Source: Rhodocyclales bacterium (GTDB taxonomy: Bacteria > Pseudomonadota > Gammaproteobacteria > Burkholderiales > Rhodocyclaceae). From it: a DNA stretch of 64,000 bases. The stretch spans positions 62,001 through 126,000 of the forward strand of contig JAPLQY010000015.1 in the NCBI GenBank assembly GCA_026399475.1, read 5' to 3'. Positions 1 through 8,852 of this stretch are shown one piece after another (within the stretch, counting starts at the first letter, position 1; the number at the start of each line of letters is the position of its first letter). A model generated the notes under the pieces. It was not told the DNA's origin. It was given only the letters and a program-made list of their open reading frames with translations, and made no database searches. The position numbers were made by a program, and so were the translations under genes.

Positions 1-1011
1 ATGCCGGCGATGTCGTGGGATATGCTCGGCAGCCTGCTCTCGGCCGCCATCGTCATTTCGCTGGTCGGGTTCATGGAAGCCATTTCCATCGCCAAGGCCA
101 TCGCCGCCAAGACCAAGCAAAAGATCGACCCGAACCAGGAACTCATCGGTCAGGGTCTGGCCAACCTGGTCGGTTGCGCCACTCAGGCGTTTCCGGTTTC
201 CGGTTCCTTTTCGCGCTCGGCGGTGAACATCAATGCCGGCGCAATCACCGGCATGTCCTCGGTGTTCACCGGCCTGTTCGTGCTGCTGACGTTGCTGTTC
301 CTGACGCCGCTGCTCTACCATTTGCCGCAGGCGGTGCTGGCGGCGGTGATCATCATGGCGGTGATCGGCCTGATCAATTTCGAGGCCATCAAGCACGCCT
401 GGAAAGCCAGCAAGCATGACGGCACAGCGGCGGTAGTCACCTTCGTCGCTACCCTCGCCTTTGCGCCGCATCTCGATAGCGGCATCATGATCGGGGCCGG
501 GTTGGCCATCGGCCTCTACCTGTATCGCACCATGTCGCCGCGAGTCGCAATTCTTGGTCGTCATGCCGACGGCAGCCTGCACGACGCCGCCGTTTACAAC
601 CTGCCGGCCTCGGACCTGGTGACGGCGGTGCGCTTCGACGGACGCCTCTATTTCGCCAATGTGTCCTTCTTCGAAGATGCGATTCTCGACGCCGTGGCGG
701 CCAACCCGAAAGCGCGCTACCTGCTGGTGGTCGGCAACGGCATCAACGAGCTGGACGCTTCGGGCGAGGAAGTCATGCATCATCTGGTCGAGCGGCTGCG
801 CGGCAATGGTGTCACGGTCGTCTTCTCCGGTCTGAAGAAGCAGGTGATCGACGTCATGCGTGCCACGGGCCTGTTCGACACCATTTCGCAGCAGCACATT
901 TTCGCCACCGCCGACATGGCGCTCGAAGCGATCCATGCCTGGGCTGCCGAGCGCGGCGAGGACGATGCCGCCAGCCCCTTGCGCCCCCTGCCGGCGAGGC
1001 GTTTTGGCTGA
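1..1011 (+). CDS. SulP family inorganic anion transporter, C-terminal part (left-truncated)
   Basis: Inner-membrane SulP (SLC26-like) carrier for sulfate, bicarbonate or a related anion. The ORF fills the window edge, so the first ATG is probably internal; 336 aa is well below the family's usual 500-700 aa. Residues 1-180 are hydrophobic segments of the transport domain, including the small-residue stretch SGSFSRSAVN. Residues about 200-318 form a cytoplasmic STAS domain with the D-A-S-G anti-sigma-antagonist-like motif (ELDASGEE). The next gene starts 85 nt downstream on the same strand, so co-transcription with the Ehr cluster is possible. The substrate cannot be read from the sequence; bicarbonate is only an inference from the context. 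Confidence 0.85.
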   Translation: MPAMSWDMLGSLLSAAIVISLVGFMEAISIAKAIAAKTKQKIDPNQELIGQGLANLVGCATQAFPVSGSFSRSAVNINAGAITGMSSVFTGLFVLLTLLFLTPLLYHLPQAVLAAVIIMAVIGLINFEAIKHAWKASKHDGTAAVVTFVATLAFAPHLDSGIMIGAGLAIGLYLYRTMSPRVAILGRHADGSLHDAAVYNLPASDLVTAVRFDGRLYFANVSFFEDAILDAVAANPKARYLLVVGNGINELDASGEEVMHHLVERLRGNGVTVVFSGLKKQVIDVMRATGLFDTISQQHIFATADMALEAIHAWAAERGEDDAASPLRPLPARRFG

Positions 1012-1096
1012 CGTTCTGGACAACCCGATGCCGCGTTTCGCGCGGCGGACGGGGCGCGCAGCCCGCTGGTAGAATTCGCGATAATTCCACCTCATC

Positions 1097-3106
1097 ATGA
1101 CCAGCCTCCTTCCCATCGACGCCCTGCTGACTGCCGCCTGCGCCTGGCTGTCCATCGGATTACTCGGGCTGGTGGCACCGCGCAACACGAGCTTCATCAG
1201 CAAGACCCTGTTCCCGCTCGGCGCACTCGTCGGCCTGGTGGTCGGCCTGGTGGCGCTGGATTCGCTTGGCGGCCCGGCGCAAACCGCAGTCCTCGTCATT
1301 GGCCTGCCGGATCTGCCCTTCCATCTGCGCCTGGACAATCTTTCGGCCGTGTTTGCGTTGCTGCTAGGCTTCGTCTCGGTCGGCATCTCCATCTTTGCCG
1401 CCGGCTATTTCCGCAAGGGCGAAGGCACCGCACCCGGGGTGCTCTGTCTCGAATACCATATCTTCCTCGCCAGCATGCTGATGGTGCTGCTGGCCGACGA
1501 CGCCTATGCCTTCATGGTGGCATGGGAGACCATGGCGCTGTCATCGTTTTTTCTCGTCACCACCGATCATCGCCACGAGGAAATCCGCCGCGCCGGCTTT
1601 CTGTATCTCCTGATCGCCCACGTCGGCGCCATCGCCATCCTGTTGTCCTTCGGTGTCATGACCGGCGGGGCAGGCGACTACAGCTTCGCCGGCATGCGCG
1701 CCCAGCAACTGTCTCCGTTCTGGGCCTCGGCCGCCTACCTGCTCGCGCTGGCCGGCTTCGGCGCCAAGGCCGGCCTGGTGCCGCTCCACGTCTGGCTGCC
1801 CGAGGCGCATCCGGCCGCTCCCTCGCCGGTGTCGGCGATGATGAGCGGCGTGATGCTCAAGACGGCCATCTACGGCCTGCTGCGGGTGAGCTTTGACTTG
1901 CTGCACGCGACGATCTGGTGGTGGGGCGTGGTGGCGTTGGTGGTGGGACTGGTTACTGCCCTGTTCGGTGTGCTCTACAGCACGGTGCAAAATGACATGA
2001 AGCGGCTGCTGGCCTATTCTTCGATCGAGAACATCGGCCTCATCGCCGTCGGCATCGGCCTGACCCTGATTTTCCATGCTTATAGCATGGAAGCGCTGGC
2101 GGCACTGGCGATGACCGCGGTGCTGTACCACTGCCTGGCCCATGCCGGTTTCAAGAGCCTGTTGTTCCTGTGTACCGGTTCGGTGCTGCATGCGACGAAA
2201 GAACGCAATCTGGGCAAGCTCGGCGGACTGATCCACCGCATGCCCTGGGTGGCCTGGTTGGCTCTGGCGGGAGTGATTGCCAGCGCGGGTTTGCCTCCGC
2301 TCTCAGGATTCGTATCGGAGTGGCTGCTGCTGCAAAGCTTCCTGTTTTCTCCCGGCCTGCCGCATCCCTGGCTCAACATGGTGGTGCCGGTGGCGGCGGC
2401 GCTGGTGGTTCTCGTCGCCGCACTGGCCGGGTTCGCCATGGTCAAGTTCTATGGCATCGTCTTTCTCGGCCAGATGCGCGAGCCGGGGCTCAAGGACGCC
2501 CACGATGCCGGGGGGTGGGAGAAGGCCGGACTGGTATGGCTGGCGCTGATCACTTTGCTGCTCGGCGTCCTGCCGTCGACGGTGATATTGCGCATCGATG
2601 CCGCCACCCGCCAGTTGCTCGGCACCGGGCTCGCGGACAAGCTGCACGAGCAGGGCTGGTGGATGCTGGCGCCGATTTCGCCGGAGCGGGCCAGTTATGA
2701 ACCGCTGATCGTCCTGGTCACGATTGCCGCCACCCTGCTGCTGGGGCGCTGGCTGGTGCGCAGCCTCTATCATGGTCGCGTCCGCCGTACCACCGCCTGG
2801 GACTGCGGCTACTACTTCGAGGGGCCGCGGGCGCAGGACACGGCCGAGGGCTTCAGCCAGCCGATCCGCCGCATCTTCGACGCCATGTTCCGCCTGGAGA
2901 TACATTTTCCGACGGCGCGCGACACAAAGCCCTACTACAGCGTCAAGGTCGAGGATCATTTCTGGTATTGGCTCTACCTGCCGGTGGCCGGTCTGGTCGG
3001 TCGGGTGTCCACGCTCGTCACTGTCCTTCAGGGAGGACGAATCGCGGTCTATCTGATGTACAGCTTTATCACCCTGCTGGTGCTCCTGCTGGTGGCGCGG
3101 CCATGA
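1097..3106 (+). CDS. hyfB: HyfB/NuoL-like antiporter subunit of an Ehr complex
   Basis: Large polytopic membrane protein (669 aa) of the proton-conducting antiporter family found in hydrogenase-4 and complex I. The central family signature is clear (PLHVWLPEAHPAAPSPVSAMM, about residues 230-250), as is the second conserved stretch KRLLAYSSIENIG. The C-terminal tail has the HyfB-type WDCGY and FSQPIRRIF segments. It would translocate protons or Na+ as part of a membrane arm. It is first of six co-directional genes (B, C, E, F, G, I types); the neighbouring large subunit lacks the NiFe site, so the complex is not a hydrogenase. The hyf symbol denotes homology only. Confidence 0.9.
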   Translation: MTSLLPIDALLTAACAWLSIGLLGLVAPRNTSFISKTLFPLGALVGLVVGLVALDSLGGPAQTAVLVIGLPDLPFHLRLDNLSAVFALLLGFVSVGISIFAAGYFRKGEGTAPGVLCLEYHIFLASMLMVLLADDAYAFMVAWETMALSSFFLVTTDHRHEEIRRAGFLYLLIAHVGAIAILLSFGVMTGGAGDYSFAGMRAQQLSPFWASAAYLLALAGFGAKAGLVPLHVWLPEAHPAAPSPVSAMMSGVMLKTAIYGLLRVSFDLLHATIWWWGVVALVVGLVTALFGVLYSTVQNDMKRLLAYSSIENIGLIAVGIGLTLIFHAYSMEALAALAMTAVLYHCLAHAGFKSLLFLCTGSVLHATKERNLGKLGGLIHRMPWVAWLALAGVIASAGLPPLSGFVSEWLLLQSFLFSPGLPHPWLNMVVPVAAALVVLVAALAGFAMVKFYGIVFLGQMREPGLKDAHDAGGWEKAGLVWLALITLLLGVLPSTVILRIDAATRQLLGTGLADKLHEQGWWMLAPISPERASYEPLIVLVTIAATLLLGRWLVRSLYHGRVRRTTAWDCGYYFEGPRAQDTAEGFSQPIRRIFDAMFRLEIHFPTARDTKPYYSVKVEDHFWYWLYLPVAGLVGRVSTLVTVLQGGRIAVYLMYSFITLLVLLLVARP

Positions 3107-3274
3107 GAATGACCCGCCGACCCCAACCCTCCCTCGCGGGAGGGAGATTGCGTGCTCGCTACGCTCGTTTTTCACGGGGTGCTCCGTTGGGCCGCGTGTG
3201 CCGTTGTTCGCTTCGCGAACGCGTCGCTTCGCCTTGGGACGGCCCGGCGGCGAAGCTGGGCCGAGGGTCTTGCC
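3107..3274 (+). repeat. GC-rich intergenic element between hyfB- and hyfC-like genes
   Basis: This 168-nt spacer interrupts an otherwise tight operon. It holds an inverted repeat (CCCTCCCTCGCGGGAGGGAG), the motif GCTCGCTACGCTCG and a TTCGCTTCGCGAA palindrome. The related motif GCTCGCTGCGCTCG occurs in the spacer before the hyfF-like gene. It looks like a small non-coding repeat unit inserted within the operon. The ORF track carries the hyfC frame through it, but the family start lies after it. Confidence 0.5.
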
Positions 3275-4231
3275 ATGATTAGCATTTCCGGTTTCTTCGG
3301 CCAGGTATTTGCGATCCTGCTGGCGCTGGTGCTGGCGCCACTGCTGTCGGGCTGGGTGGGGCAATGCCGCGCCTGGCTGCAGAGCCGCAGCGCACCGCCT
3401 TTGTTGCTGCCCTATTACATGCTGCAAAAGCTCTTCCACAAGGACGTGGTACTGGCACATAACGCTTCATCGCTGTTCCGTGCCGCGCCTTTTGTCGTCT
3501 TTGGCTGCATGGTGCTGGCGTGCGCCATCGTGCCCACGCTGTCCACCGACCTGCCCTTTGCCCCGGCCGCCGATGCGCTGGCGCTGGTCGGCGTGTTCGG
3601 TCTGGCGCGCATCTTCATTTCGCTGGCGGGCATGGATGTCGGCACCGCCTTCGGCAGCCTCGGCGGACGGCGCGAAATGCTGATCGGCTTCCTCGCCGAG
3701 CCGGCGTTGCTGATGGTGATTTTCACGCTGGCCATGATCGCCCAGTCGACCTCGGTCGCCACCATCGTCGAGACGCTGGCGCATCGCGAGTTGGTCATCT
3801 ATCCGAGCCTCGCCTTCGCCGGCGTCGCCTTCACCTTCGTCTCGCTGGCCGAGAACGCCCGCGTCCCGGTCGACAACCCGGCCACGCACCTCGAACTGAC
3901 GATGATCCATGAAGCCATGATCCTGGAGTACACGGGCCGTCACCTGGCGCTGCTCGAATGGGCCGCCAGCCTCAAGCTGTATGCCTACTCCTGCCTCGGC
4001 CTGGCGCTGTTCTTTCCCTGGGGCATCGCCGCCGGCGACAGCTTTCCCGCCCTGCTGGCGGCCATTCCACTGCTGCTGCTGAAGCTCGCGATCGGCGGTT
4101 TTCTGCTCGCCGGCATCGAGACCGTGAACGCCAAAATGCGCATCTTCCGCGCGCCGGAATTTCTCGGCACCGCCTTCATGCTGGCCGTGCTCGGCCTGCT
4201 GGTGCGACTGCTGCTGGAGGCCAGGGTATGA
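3275..4231 (+). CDS. hyfC: HyfC/HycD/NuoH-like membrane subunit
   Basis: Membrane subunit (318 aa) that anchors the soluble arm and forms part of the ion path, equivalent to NuoH of complex I. I chose the ATG at 3275 (MISISGFFGQVF) because the family begins about here; the longer ORF from 3152 only reads through a repeat-rich spacer. The signature acidic loop ENARVPVDNPATHLELTMIHE is present at about residues 200-220, as is an N-terminal QK/R-type loop before helix 2. It overlaps the next gene by 4 nt (ATGA), indicating translational coupling. Confidence 0.9.
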   Translation: MISISGFFGQVFAILLALVLAPLLSGWVGQCRAWLQSRSAPPLLLPYYMLQKLFHKDVVLAHNASSLFRAAPFVVFGCMVLACAIVPTLSTDLPFAPAADALALVGVFGLARIFISLAGMDVGTAFGSLGGRREMLIGFLAEPALLMVIFTLAMIAQSTSVATIVETLAHRELVIYPSLAFAGVAFTFVSLAENARVPVDNPATHLELTMIHEAMILEYTGRHLALLEWAASLKLYAYSCLGLALFFPWGIAAGDSFPALLAAIPLLLLKLAIGGFLLAGIETVNAKMRIFRAPEFLGTAFMLAVLGLLVRLLLEARV

Positions 4232-4896
4232 ACGTCGCCATCCCGTTCTCCGCCCAGCTCATCAACCTTTTCGCCTCGGTGATCCTGCTGCTGGCCTTCG
4301 CCATGCTGGCGCAGCGCAGGGTACTGGCGCTGATCAACCTGTTCGCCCTGCAGGGACTGGCCCTGTGCCTGGCGACGCTGGTGGCGGCCGTGACCACCAG
4401 CCAGTCCCACCTGTATTACTCGGCCGGGCTGACGCTGACGCTCAAAGTGCTGCTGCTGCCCTGGATCCTGCATCGGCTGGTGCGCAAGCTCAACGTCAAG
4501 GGCGAAGTCGAGGCCCTGATCAACATCCCGACCACGATGCTGGCGGGCATTGTCCTGGTGATGGTCGCCTTCAATGTCGCGCTGCCGATCTCGGACCTCT
4601 CCCACACCATCACGCGCGGCACGCTCGGCATCGCCCTGGCGGTGGTGATGCTGGCTTTCCTCATGATGATCACTCGGCAGAAGGCCATCACCCAGGTGGT
4701 CGGCTTCCTTTCCATGGAAAACGGTCTCTTTCTCGCCGCCACCAGCGCCACCTACGGCATGCCGATGGTGGTCGAACTGGGCATTGCGCTCGACGTGCTG
4801 GTCGGGGTGATCATCCTCGGCGTGTTTTTCTTCCAGATTCGCGACCAGTTCGACAGTCTCGACATCCGGCACATGGAACGGCTCAAAGACAGCTGA
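4228..4896 (+). CDS. hyfE: HyfE-like membrane subunit
   Basis: A 222-aa membrane protein with about six or seven hydrophobic helices, matching hydrogenase-4 component E (N-terminal part NuoK-like). The start is the ATG at 4228, overlapping the hyfC-like stop as ATGA. The ORF-track start at 3958 is only frame run-on. Motifs include the VGFLSMENGLF stretch at about residues 160-170, typical of the HyfE family. No HyfD-type antiporter gene is present, so this membrane arm has two large antiporter subunits (B and F) instead of the three of E. coli Hyf. Confidence 0.88.
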   Translation: MNVAIPFSAQLINLFASVILLLAFAMLAQRRVLALINLFALQGLALCLATLVAAVTTSQSHLYYSAGLTLTLKVLLLPWILHRLVRKLNVKGEVEALINIPTTMLAGIVLVMVAFNVALPISDLSHTITRGTLGIALAVVMLAFLMMITRQKAITQVVGFLSMENGLFLAATSATYGMPMVVELGIALDVLVGVIILGVFFFQIRDQFDSLDIRHMERLKDS

Positions 4897-5051
4897 TGAC
4901 CATGCCGTATCGACTGCACCCCTGAAGATGAAACACGCAAAAGGCGAATTGAAGGCCCGCCCCCCCATCCCCCCTCGCGGGGGGCTACTGATCGGCTCGC
5001 TGCGCTCGATAGTCTCCGGGGACTCCGCAACTGGATTTTCACGTTAACCTC
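4897..5051 (+). repeat. GC-rich spacer between hyfE- and hyfF-like genes
   Basis: A 155-nt spacer containing CCCCCCATCCCCCCTCGCGGGGGG, which can fold on itself, followed by GCTCGCTGCGCTCG. It resembles the spacer before the hyfC-like gene and lies in a comparable intra-operon position. No coding potential is visible. Confidence 0.45.
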
Positions 5052-6503
5052 ATGGACTTCTTCATCCTCATGCTCGCCATTCCCATCGTCAGCGGTGCAC
5101 TGTTGACGGTGTTTGGCGAGCGCGACTGGGCGCCCAACCTCAACATCATCGCCAGCTTCGGAACTTTCCTTGCCGCTGTCGGGCTGACTGTCGAGATCGT
5201 CGCCAACGGACCGCGTTTCGCCTTTGGCGAGCAGTTCTTCATCGATTCGCTGAATGTGTTCTTCGTCACGCTGACCGCGTTTGTCGGCCTGACCACCAGC
5301 ATCTTTTCCGGTCCCTACATGAGGAACGAGCAGGAGCACGGCCGCCTCAGCAAGCCGCGCCTGCGCCTCTACAAGAGCATGTACCAGCTCTTCATGTTCA
5401 CCATGCTGGCGGCGCTGACCACCAACAACCTCGGTATCCTCTGGGTGGCCATGGAAGCGGCGACGCTGACCACCGTGCTGCTGGTGTCGCTCTATCGCAC
5501 TCCGGCCAGCCTCGAAGCCGCGTGGAAGTATTTCATCCTCTGCGGAGTCGGCATCGCCCAGGCGCTGTTCGGCACCATCCTGCTCTACTTCGCCGCCGAG
5601 CGCGTACTGGGCGAGGCCGGAAATGCATTGTTGTGGACGCATCTCGTCGACGTCAAGGGCCAGCTCGAACCCACGATCATGGCCCTGTCCTTCATCTTCC
5701 TGCTGGTCGGCTATGGCACCAAGGTGGGCCTGGCGCCGCTGCACAACTGGTTGCCGGATGCCCACGCCGAAGGTCCGACGCCGGTGTCTGCCGTGCTGTC
5801 CGGCCTGTTGCTCAATGTCGCGCTCTACGCCATCCTGCGCTGCAAGGTACTGGCCGATGGCGCCATTCCCGGTAATTTCGCCGGCAATCTGATGATGGGT
5901 TTCGGCCTGTTCACGCTTCTGGTCGCGGCCTTCTTTCTCTCGCGACAAAAGGATGTCAAGCGCATGTTCGCCTATTCGTCCATCGAGCACATGGGCCTCA
6001 TCACCTTTGCTTTCGGCATGGGCGGTCCGGTGGCCAGCTTCGCCGGCCTGCTGCACATGACCATGCACTCGCTGACCAAGTCCGCCATCTTCTTTGCGGT
6101 AGGCCACGCCACGCAGAAGACCGGCACCCAATTGATGGAAAACATTCGCGGCCTGATCAAGATCAACCCGCTGATCGGCTGGGGCCTGATGCTCGGCACG
6201 CTGGCCATCCTCGGCATGCCGCCCTTTGGCGTCTTCGCCAGCGAATTCATGATCCTCACCCACGCCATGAAACACTATCCGTGGGCGACGCCGGTGCTGC
6301 TGCTGGCACTGGGCGTGGCCTTCGCCGCCATTTTCGGCAAGGTGCAGCCCATGGTGTTCGGCGAGACCGAGGCCAAGCGCCTGCCGCATGCGCCCGCCAT
6401 CACGCCGGTGTTCCTGCACCTGGGCATCGTGCTGATGCTGGGCCTCTACATTCCGCCCTATCTCACGCGCTGGTTCCATGAAGCTGCGCGCATGCTGAGC
6501 TGA
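5052..6503 (+). CDS. hyfF: HyfF/NuoN-like antiporter subunit
   Basis: Second antiporter-like membrane subunit (483 aa). It shares the core family motif with the HyfB-like protein: PLHNWLPDAHAEGPTPVSAV at about residues 230-250, then VKRMFAYSSIEHMGLI at about 300. The length matches HyfF (around 500 aa). It would form an ion-translocating module with the HyfB-, C- and E-like subunits. The large-subunit gene starts 2 nt after its stop, so expression is almost certainly coupled. Confidence 0.9.
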   Translation: MDFFILMLAIPIVSGALLTVFGERDWAPNLNIIASFGTFLAAVGLTVEIVANGPRFAFGEQFFIDSLNVFFVTLTAFVGLTTSIFSGPYMRNEQEHGRLSKPRLRLYKSMYQLFMFTMLAALTTNNLGILWVAMEAATLTTVLLVSLYRTPASLEAAWKYFILCGVGIAQALFGTILLYFAAERVLGEAGNALLWTHLVDVKGQLEPTIMALSFIFLLVGYGTKVGLAPLHNWLPDAHAEGPTPVSAVLSGLLLNVALYAILRCKVLADGAIPGNFAGNLMMGFGLFTLLVAAFFLSRQKDVKRMFAYSSIEHMGLITFAFGMGGPVASFAGLLHMTMHSLTKSAIFFAVGHATQKTGTQLMENIRGLIKINPLIGWGLMLGTLAILGMPPFGVFASEFMILTHAMKHYPWATPVLLLALGVAFAAIFGKVQPMVFGETEAKRLPHAPAITPVFLHLGIVLMLGLYIPPYLTRWFHEAARMLS

Positions 6504-6505
6504 TC

Positions 6506-8080
6506 ATGTTTCTCTGCGACGATTCCACCATTGAATTCACGCGGCAACCCGGGGTCGGCGCGCCGATCTGGCGCGGCCGCGCTCCGAGCGGCGAGGATCT
6601 CAGGAGCTTCGCCGCCGCCGCGCATCTGGCCGGCGGACGTTTGGCGGCGATCTGGGGCAGTGATGAGCGACGGCGCGCAGGCGGCTATCGCTTGCATTGC
6701 GTCTTCGGCCTCGACGGCGGCCATGCCTGGCTGAGCCTCGAACTACCGGTCGATGAGCCCGTCTATCTCGATCTGTCCGGCATATTTCCGGCAGCCAATC
6801 GCATGCAGCGCGCCACCCGCGACATGGTCGGAATTGCCACGGACGGAGGCGACCAGCGGCCCTGGCTGCGTCATGGGGCGTGGCCGGCGGACTGGTATCC
6901 ATTGCGGCACGATGCCGAACATGGTGTAGGGATGGGCCTCGGCTTTCCCAATTTTCCAAGCAACTATGACTTCGTCCAGGTCGGTGGCGAGGGAGCCCAC
7001 GAAATTCCGGTCGGTCCGATTCATGCCGGAATCATCGAGCCGGGCCATTTCAGGTTTTCGGTAGTCGGCGAGCGTGTGCTGCGCCTGGAGGAGCGTTTTG
7101 GCTACCAGCACAAGGGCGTCGAGAAACTGTTCATCGGCGCGGATGTCGGGCATGGCGCGCGGCTGGTCGGCCGCATTTCAGGCGATTCCACCTGCGCCTA
7201 CGCCTGGGCCTACGCTGACGCGATCGAGGCGGCGTGCCGGGTCGAGGTGCCGCCGCGGGCACTGCTGCTGCGAGCGCTGATGCTGGAACGCGAGCGCGTC
7301 GCCAACCATCTGGGCGATCTGGGCGCCTTGGGCAATGACGCCGCCTTCGCCTTCGGCCTCACCCAGTTCCTGCGCCTGAAGGAAGACTGGCTGCGCCTCA
7401 ACAGTCAGATGTTCGGCCACCGCTTCATGATGGATTGCGTCGTGCCCGGCGGTGTCGTCGCGGATGTCGGGTCGTCGGCGCTGACCGCGCTGGTCGAGCA
7501 ATGTGCTGTCATCGGCACGGAGGTGAAGAAACTGCGCGCACTCTACGACGAGCACTCCGGCTTGCAGGATCGTTTTGTGACCACCGGAATCGTTGGCGCC
7601 GCCCTGGCGCGCGAACTGTCGCTGACCGGCATGGCCGCCCGCGCCAGCGGCATTCTCCTCGACGGCCGGGCCTATCGACAGGGCTACACGCCGCCGCCGC
7701 CCTATGCGGCGCTGGGCGTGCGCCCGGTCACCGACGAGCGCGGCGACGTGGCCGCGCGCGTGGCCGTGCGCTTCGACGAAATCTCGGAATCGCTGCGCTT
7801 GTTGCGCGAGATTGCTGTCGGCATGCCGTCGGGTGCTACGCGGGCAGACGTCAATCCCGTTGGTGATGCCAGCGGGCTAGGCGTGATCGAAGGCTGGCGC
7901 GGCGAGGTGCTGGTCGGCGTCCAGTTCGACCACGACGGCAGGCTGGCCCGCGTCCATCCGCACGACCCCTCGTGGCAGGCCTGGCCGGCGATCGAACACG
8001 CGGTGATGAAGGATATCGTCCCCGACTTCCCGCTGATCAACAAGTCCTTCAACCTTTCCTATTCCGGAGCCGACCTGTGA
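6506..8080 (+). CDS. HyfG-like large subunit without NiFe ligands (Ehr type)
   Basis: A 524-aa soluble subunit combining a NuoC-like N-terminus (about 1-150) and a NuoD/HyfG-like C-terminus. Catalytic [NiFe] large subunits carry two CxxC motifs; here the first (RICGIC) reads RISGDS at residues 223-228, with serines for both cysteines. The C-terminal motif (SFDPCxxC) reads SFNLSYSG at 514-521, with no cysteine. The protein therefore cannot hold the standard NiFe centre. This is the diagnostic feature of energy-converting hydrogenase-related complexes, which may bind a quinone or other carrier, as NuoD does. The next gene starts inside its stop codon. Confidence 0.9.
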   Translation: MFLCDDSTIEFTRQPGVGAPIWRGRAPSGEDLRSFAAAAHLAGGRLAAIWGSDERRRAGGYRLHCVFGLDGGHAWLSLELPVDEPVYLDLSGIFPAANRMQRATRDMVGIATDGGDQRPWLRHGAWPADWYPLRHDAEHGVGMGLGFPNFPSNYDFVQVGGEGAHEIPVGPIHAGIIEPGHFRFSVVGERVLRLEERFGYQHKGVEKLFIGADVGHGARLVGRISGDSTCAYAWAYADAIEAACRVEVPPRALLLRALMLERERVANHLGDLGALGNDAAFAFGLTQFLRLKEDWLRLNSQMFGHRFMMDCVVPGGVVADVGSSALTALVEQCAVIGTEVKKLRALYDEHSGLQDRFVTTGIVGAALARELSLTGMAARASGILLDGRAYRQGYTPPPPYAALGVRPVTDERGDVAARVAVRFDEISESLRLLREIAVGMPSGATRADVNPVGDASGLGVIEGWRGEVLVGVQFDHDGRLARVHPHDPSWQAWPAIEHAVMKDIVPDFPLINKSFNLSYSGADL

Positions 8081-8589
8081 TTCCGCTGCTGCGCCATATC
8101 TTCCGCACCGGCATTCTTACCGAGCCCACGCCGATACCGGACGGCGGGCCGCAGCGCGAGATCGACCGGCTGCACGATGAAATCCTGCATGTCCTCGGTC
8201 GGGCGCTGACCATCCGCGAGGTCGATGCCGGCTCCTGCAATGGCTGCGAGCTGGAGATCCATGCCCTCAACAACCCCTACTACAACCTCGAGGGTCGCGG
8301 CATCAAGTTTGTCGCCAGCCCGCGCCATGCCGACATGCTGCTGGTGACCGGGCCGGTGACCAAGAATATGGAGAATGCGCTGCGCATCGCCTATGACTGC
8401 ACGCCCGATCCCAAGCTGGTAGTGGCGGTGGGTGACTGCGGCTGCAATGGCGGCGTGTTCGGCGAGAGCTATGCCAGTTGCGGCCCAATCGAGAACGTGG
8501 TTGGCGTCGATCTGCGCATTCCCGGCTGCCCGCCAACGCCGCTGGCCCTGATGCAGGGCATTCTGGCGGCGGTGCGCACGTCCAGGTAG
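8077..8589 (+). CDS. HyfI/NuoB-like small subunit, [4Fe-4S] protein
   Basis: A 170-aa iron-sulfur subunit. I chose the GTG at 8077 (overlapping the large-subunit TGA) because it gives the usual short N-terminus; the ORF at 7972 is frame run-on. Likely cluster ligands are visible: SCNGC (C54, C57), GDCGC (C121/C123) and PGCPP (C151). The proximal N2-type cluster is thus kept although the large subunit has lost its NiFe site. No HyfA- or HyfH-type polyferredoxin gene follows, so the electron donor must be soluble or encoded elsewhere. It is the last gene of the Ehr operon. Confidence 0.88.
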   Translation: MIPLLRHIFRTGILTEPTPIPDGGPQREIDRLHDEILHVLGRALTIREVDAGSCNGCELEIHALNNPYYNLEGRGIKFVASPRHADMLLVTGPVTKNMENALRIAYDCTPDPKLVVAVGDCGCNGGVFGESYASCGPIENVVGVDLRIPGCPPTPLALMQGILAAVRTSR

Positions 8590-8609
8590 TTTCCCCGTAA
8601 GGCTTCGCC

Positions 8610-8636
8610 AGAGTCGGGGCTGGTGGCACGGCGGCG
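8610..8636 (+). repeat. Divergent copy of the AGTCGGCGCTGGCG repeat
   Basis: AGAGTCGGGGCTGGTGGCACGGCGGCG differs at a few positions from the repeat consensus seen six more times in this window. It lies 21 nt after the stop of the small Ehr subunit, in the sense orientation. Confidence 0.55.
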
Positions 8637-8852
8637 CCGCGTCCGGCATGCGCTCCTCAACTTGCGTATGGCATGGAATCGGGCTAGGCTTGCGCCGTCA
8701 ATTCCCGCAGGGCCGTCCCGGAAAGCTGGAGGGTGAGCGATGCCTGGATATGAATACGTGACGATTGCCAGGGGTGGAAACAGATTGTCGGATGCGAATG
8801 CATATATCTGGAAATTTGGTACGACGTCTGCTCCGGCGAAGGAGGGGCTCCC

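Noticed and set aside
1541-2236. Other long antisense ORFs (for example 1541-2236, 2303-3460, 33661-35289)
   Set aside because: Low-complexity reverse frames opposite well-recognised genes, without ribosome binding sites or known motifs.
4752-6479. 575-aa minus-strand ORF opposite the hyfF-like gene
   Set aside because: A shadow frame in high-GC DNA, rich in Gln/His/Arg/Asp repeats, opposite a clear family protein; no motif or start signal supports it.
1097-8589. Functional hydrogenase-4 / formate hydrogenlyase
   Set aside because: All four NiFe-binding cysteines of the large subunit are replaced, and ferredoxin subunits are missing.
8610-8636. REP/BIME hairpin with GTAG tetranucleotide
   Set aside because: The interspersed repeat has neither a GTAG head nor a strong hairpin by eye; it is recorded as a repeat of unknown type.
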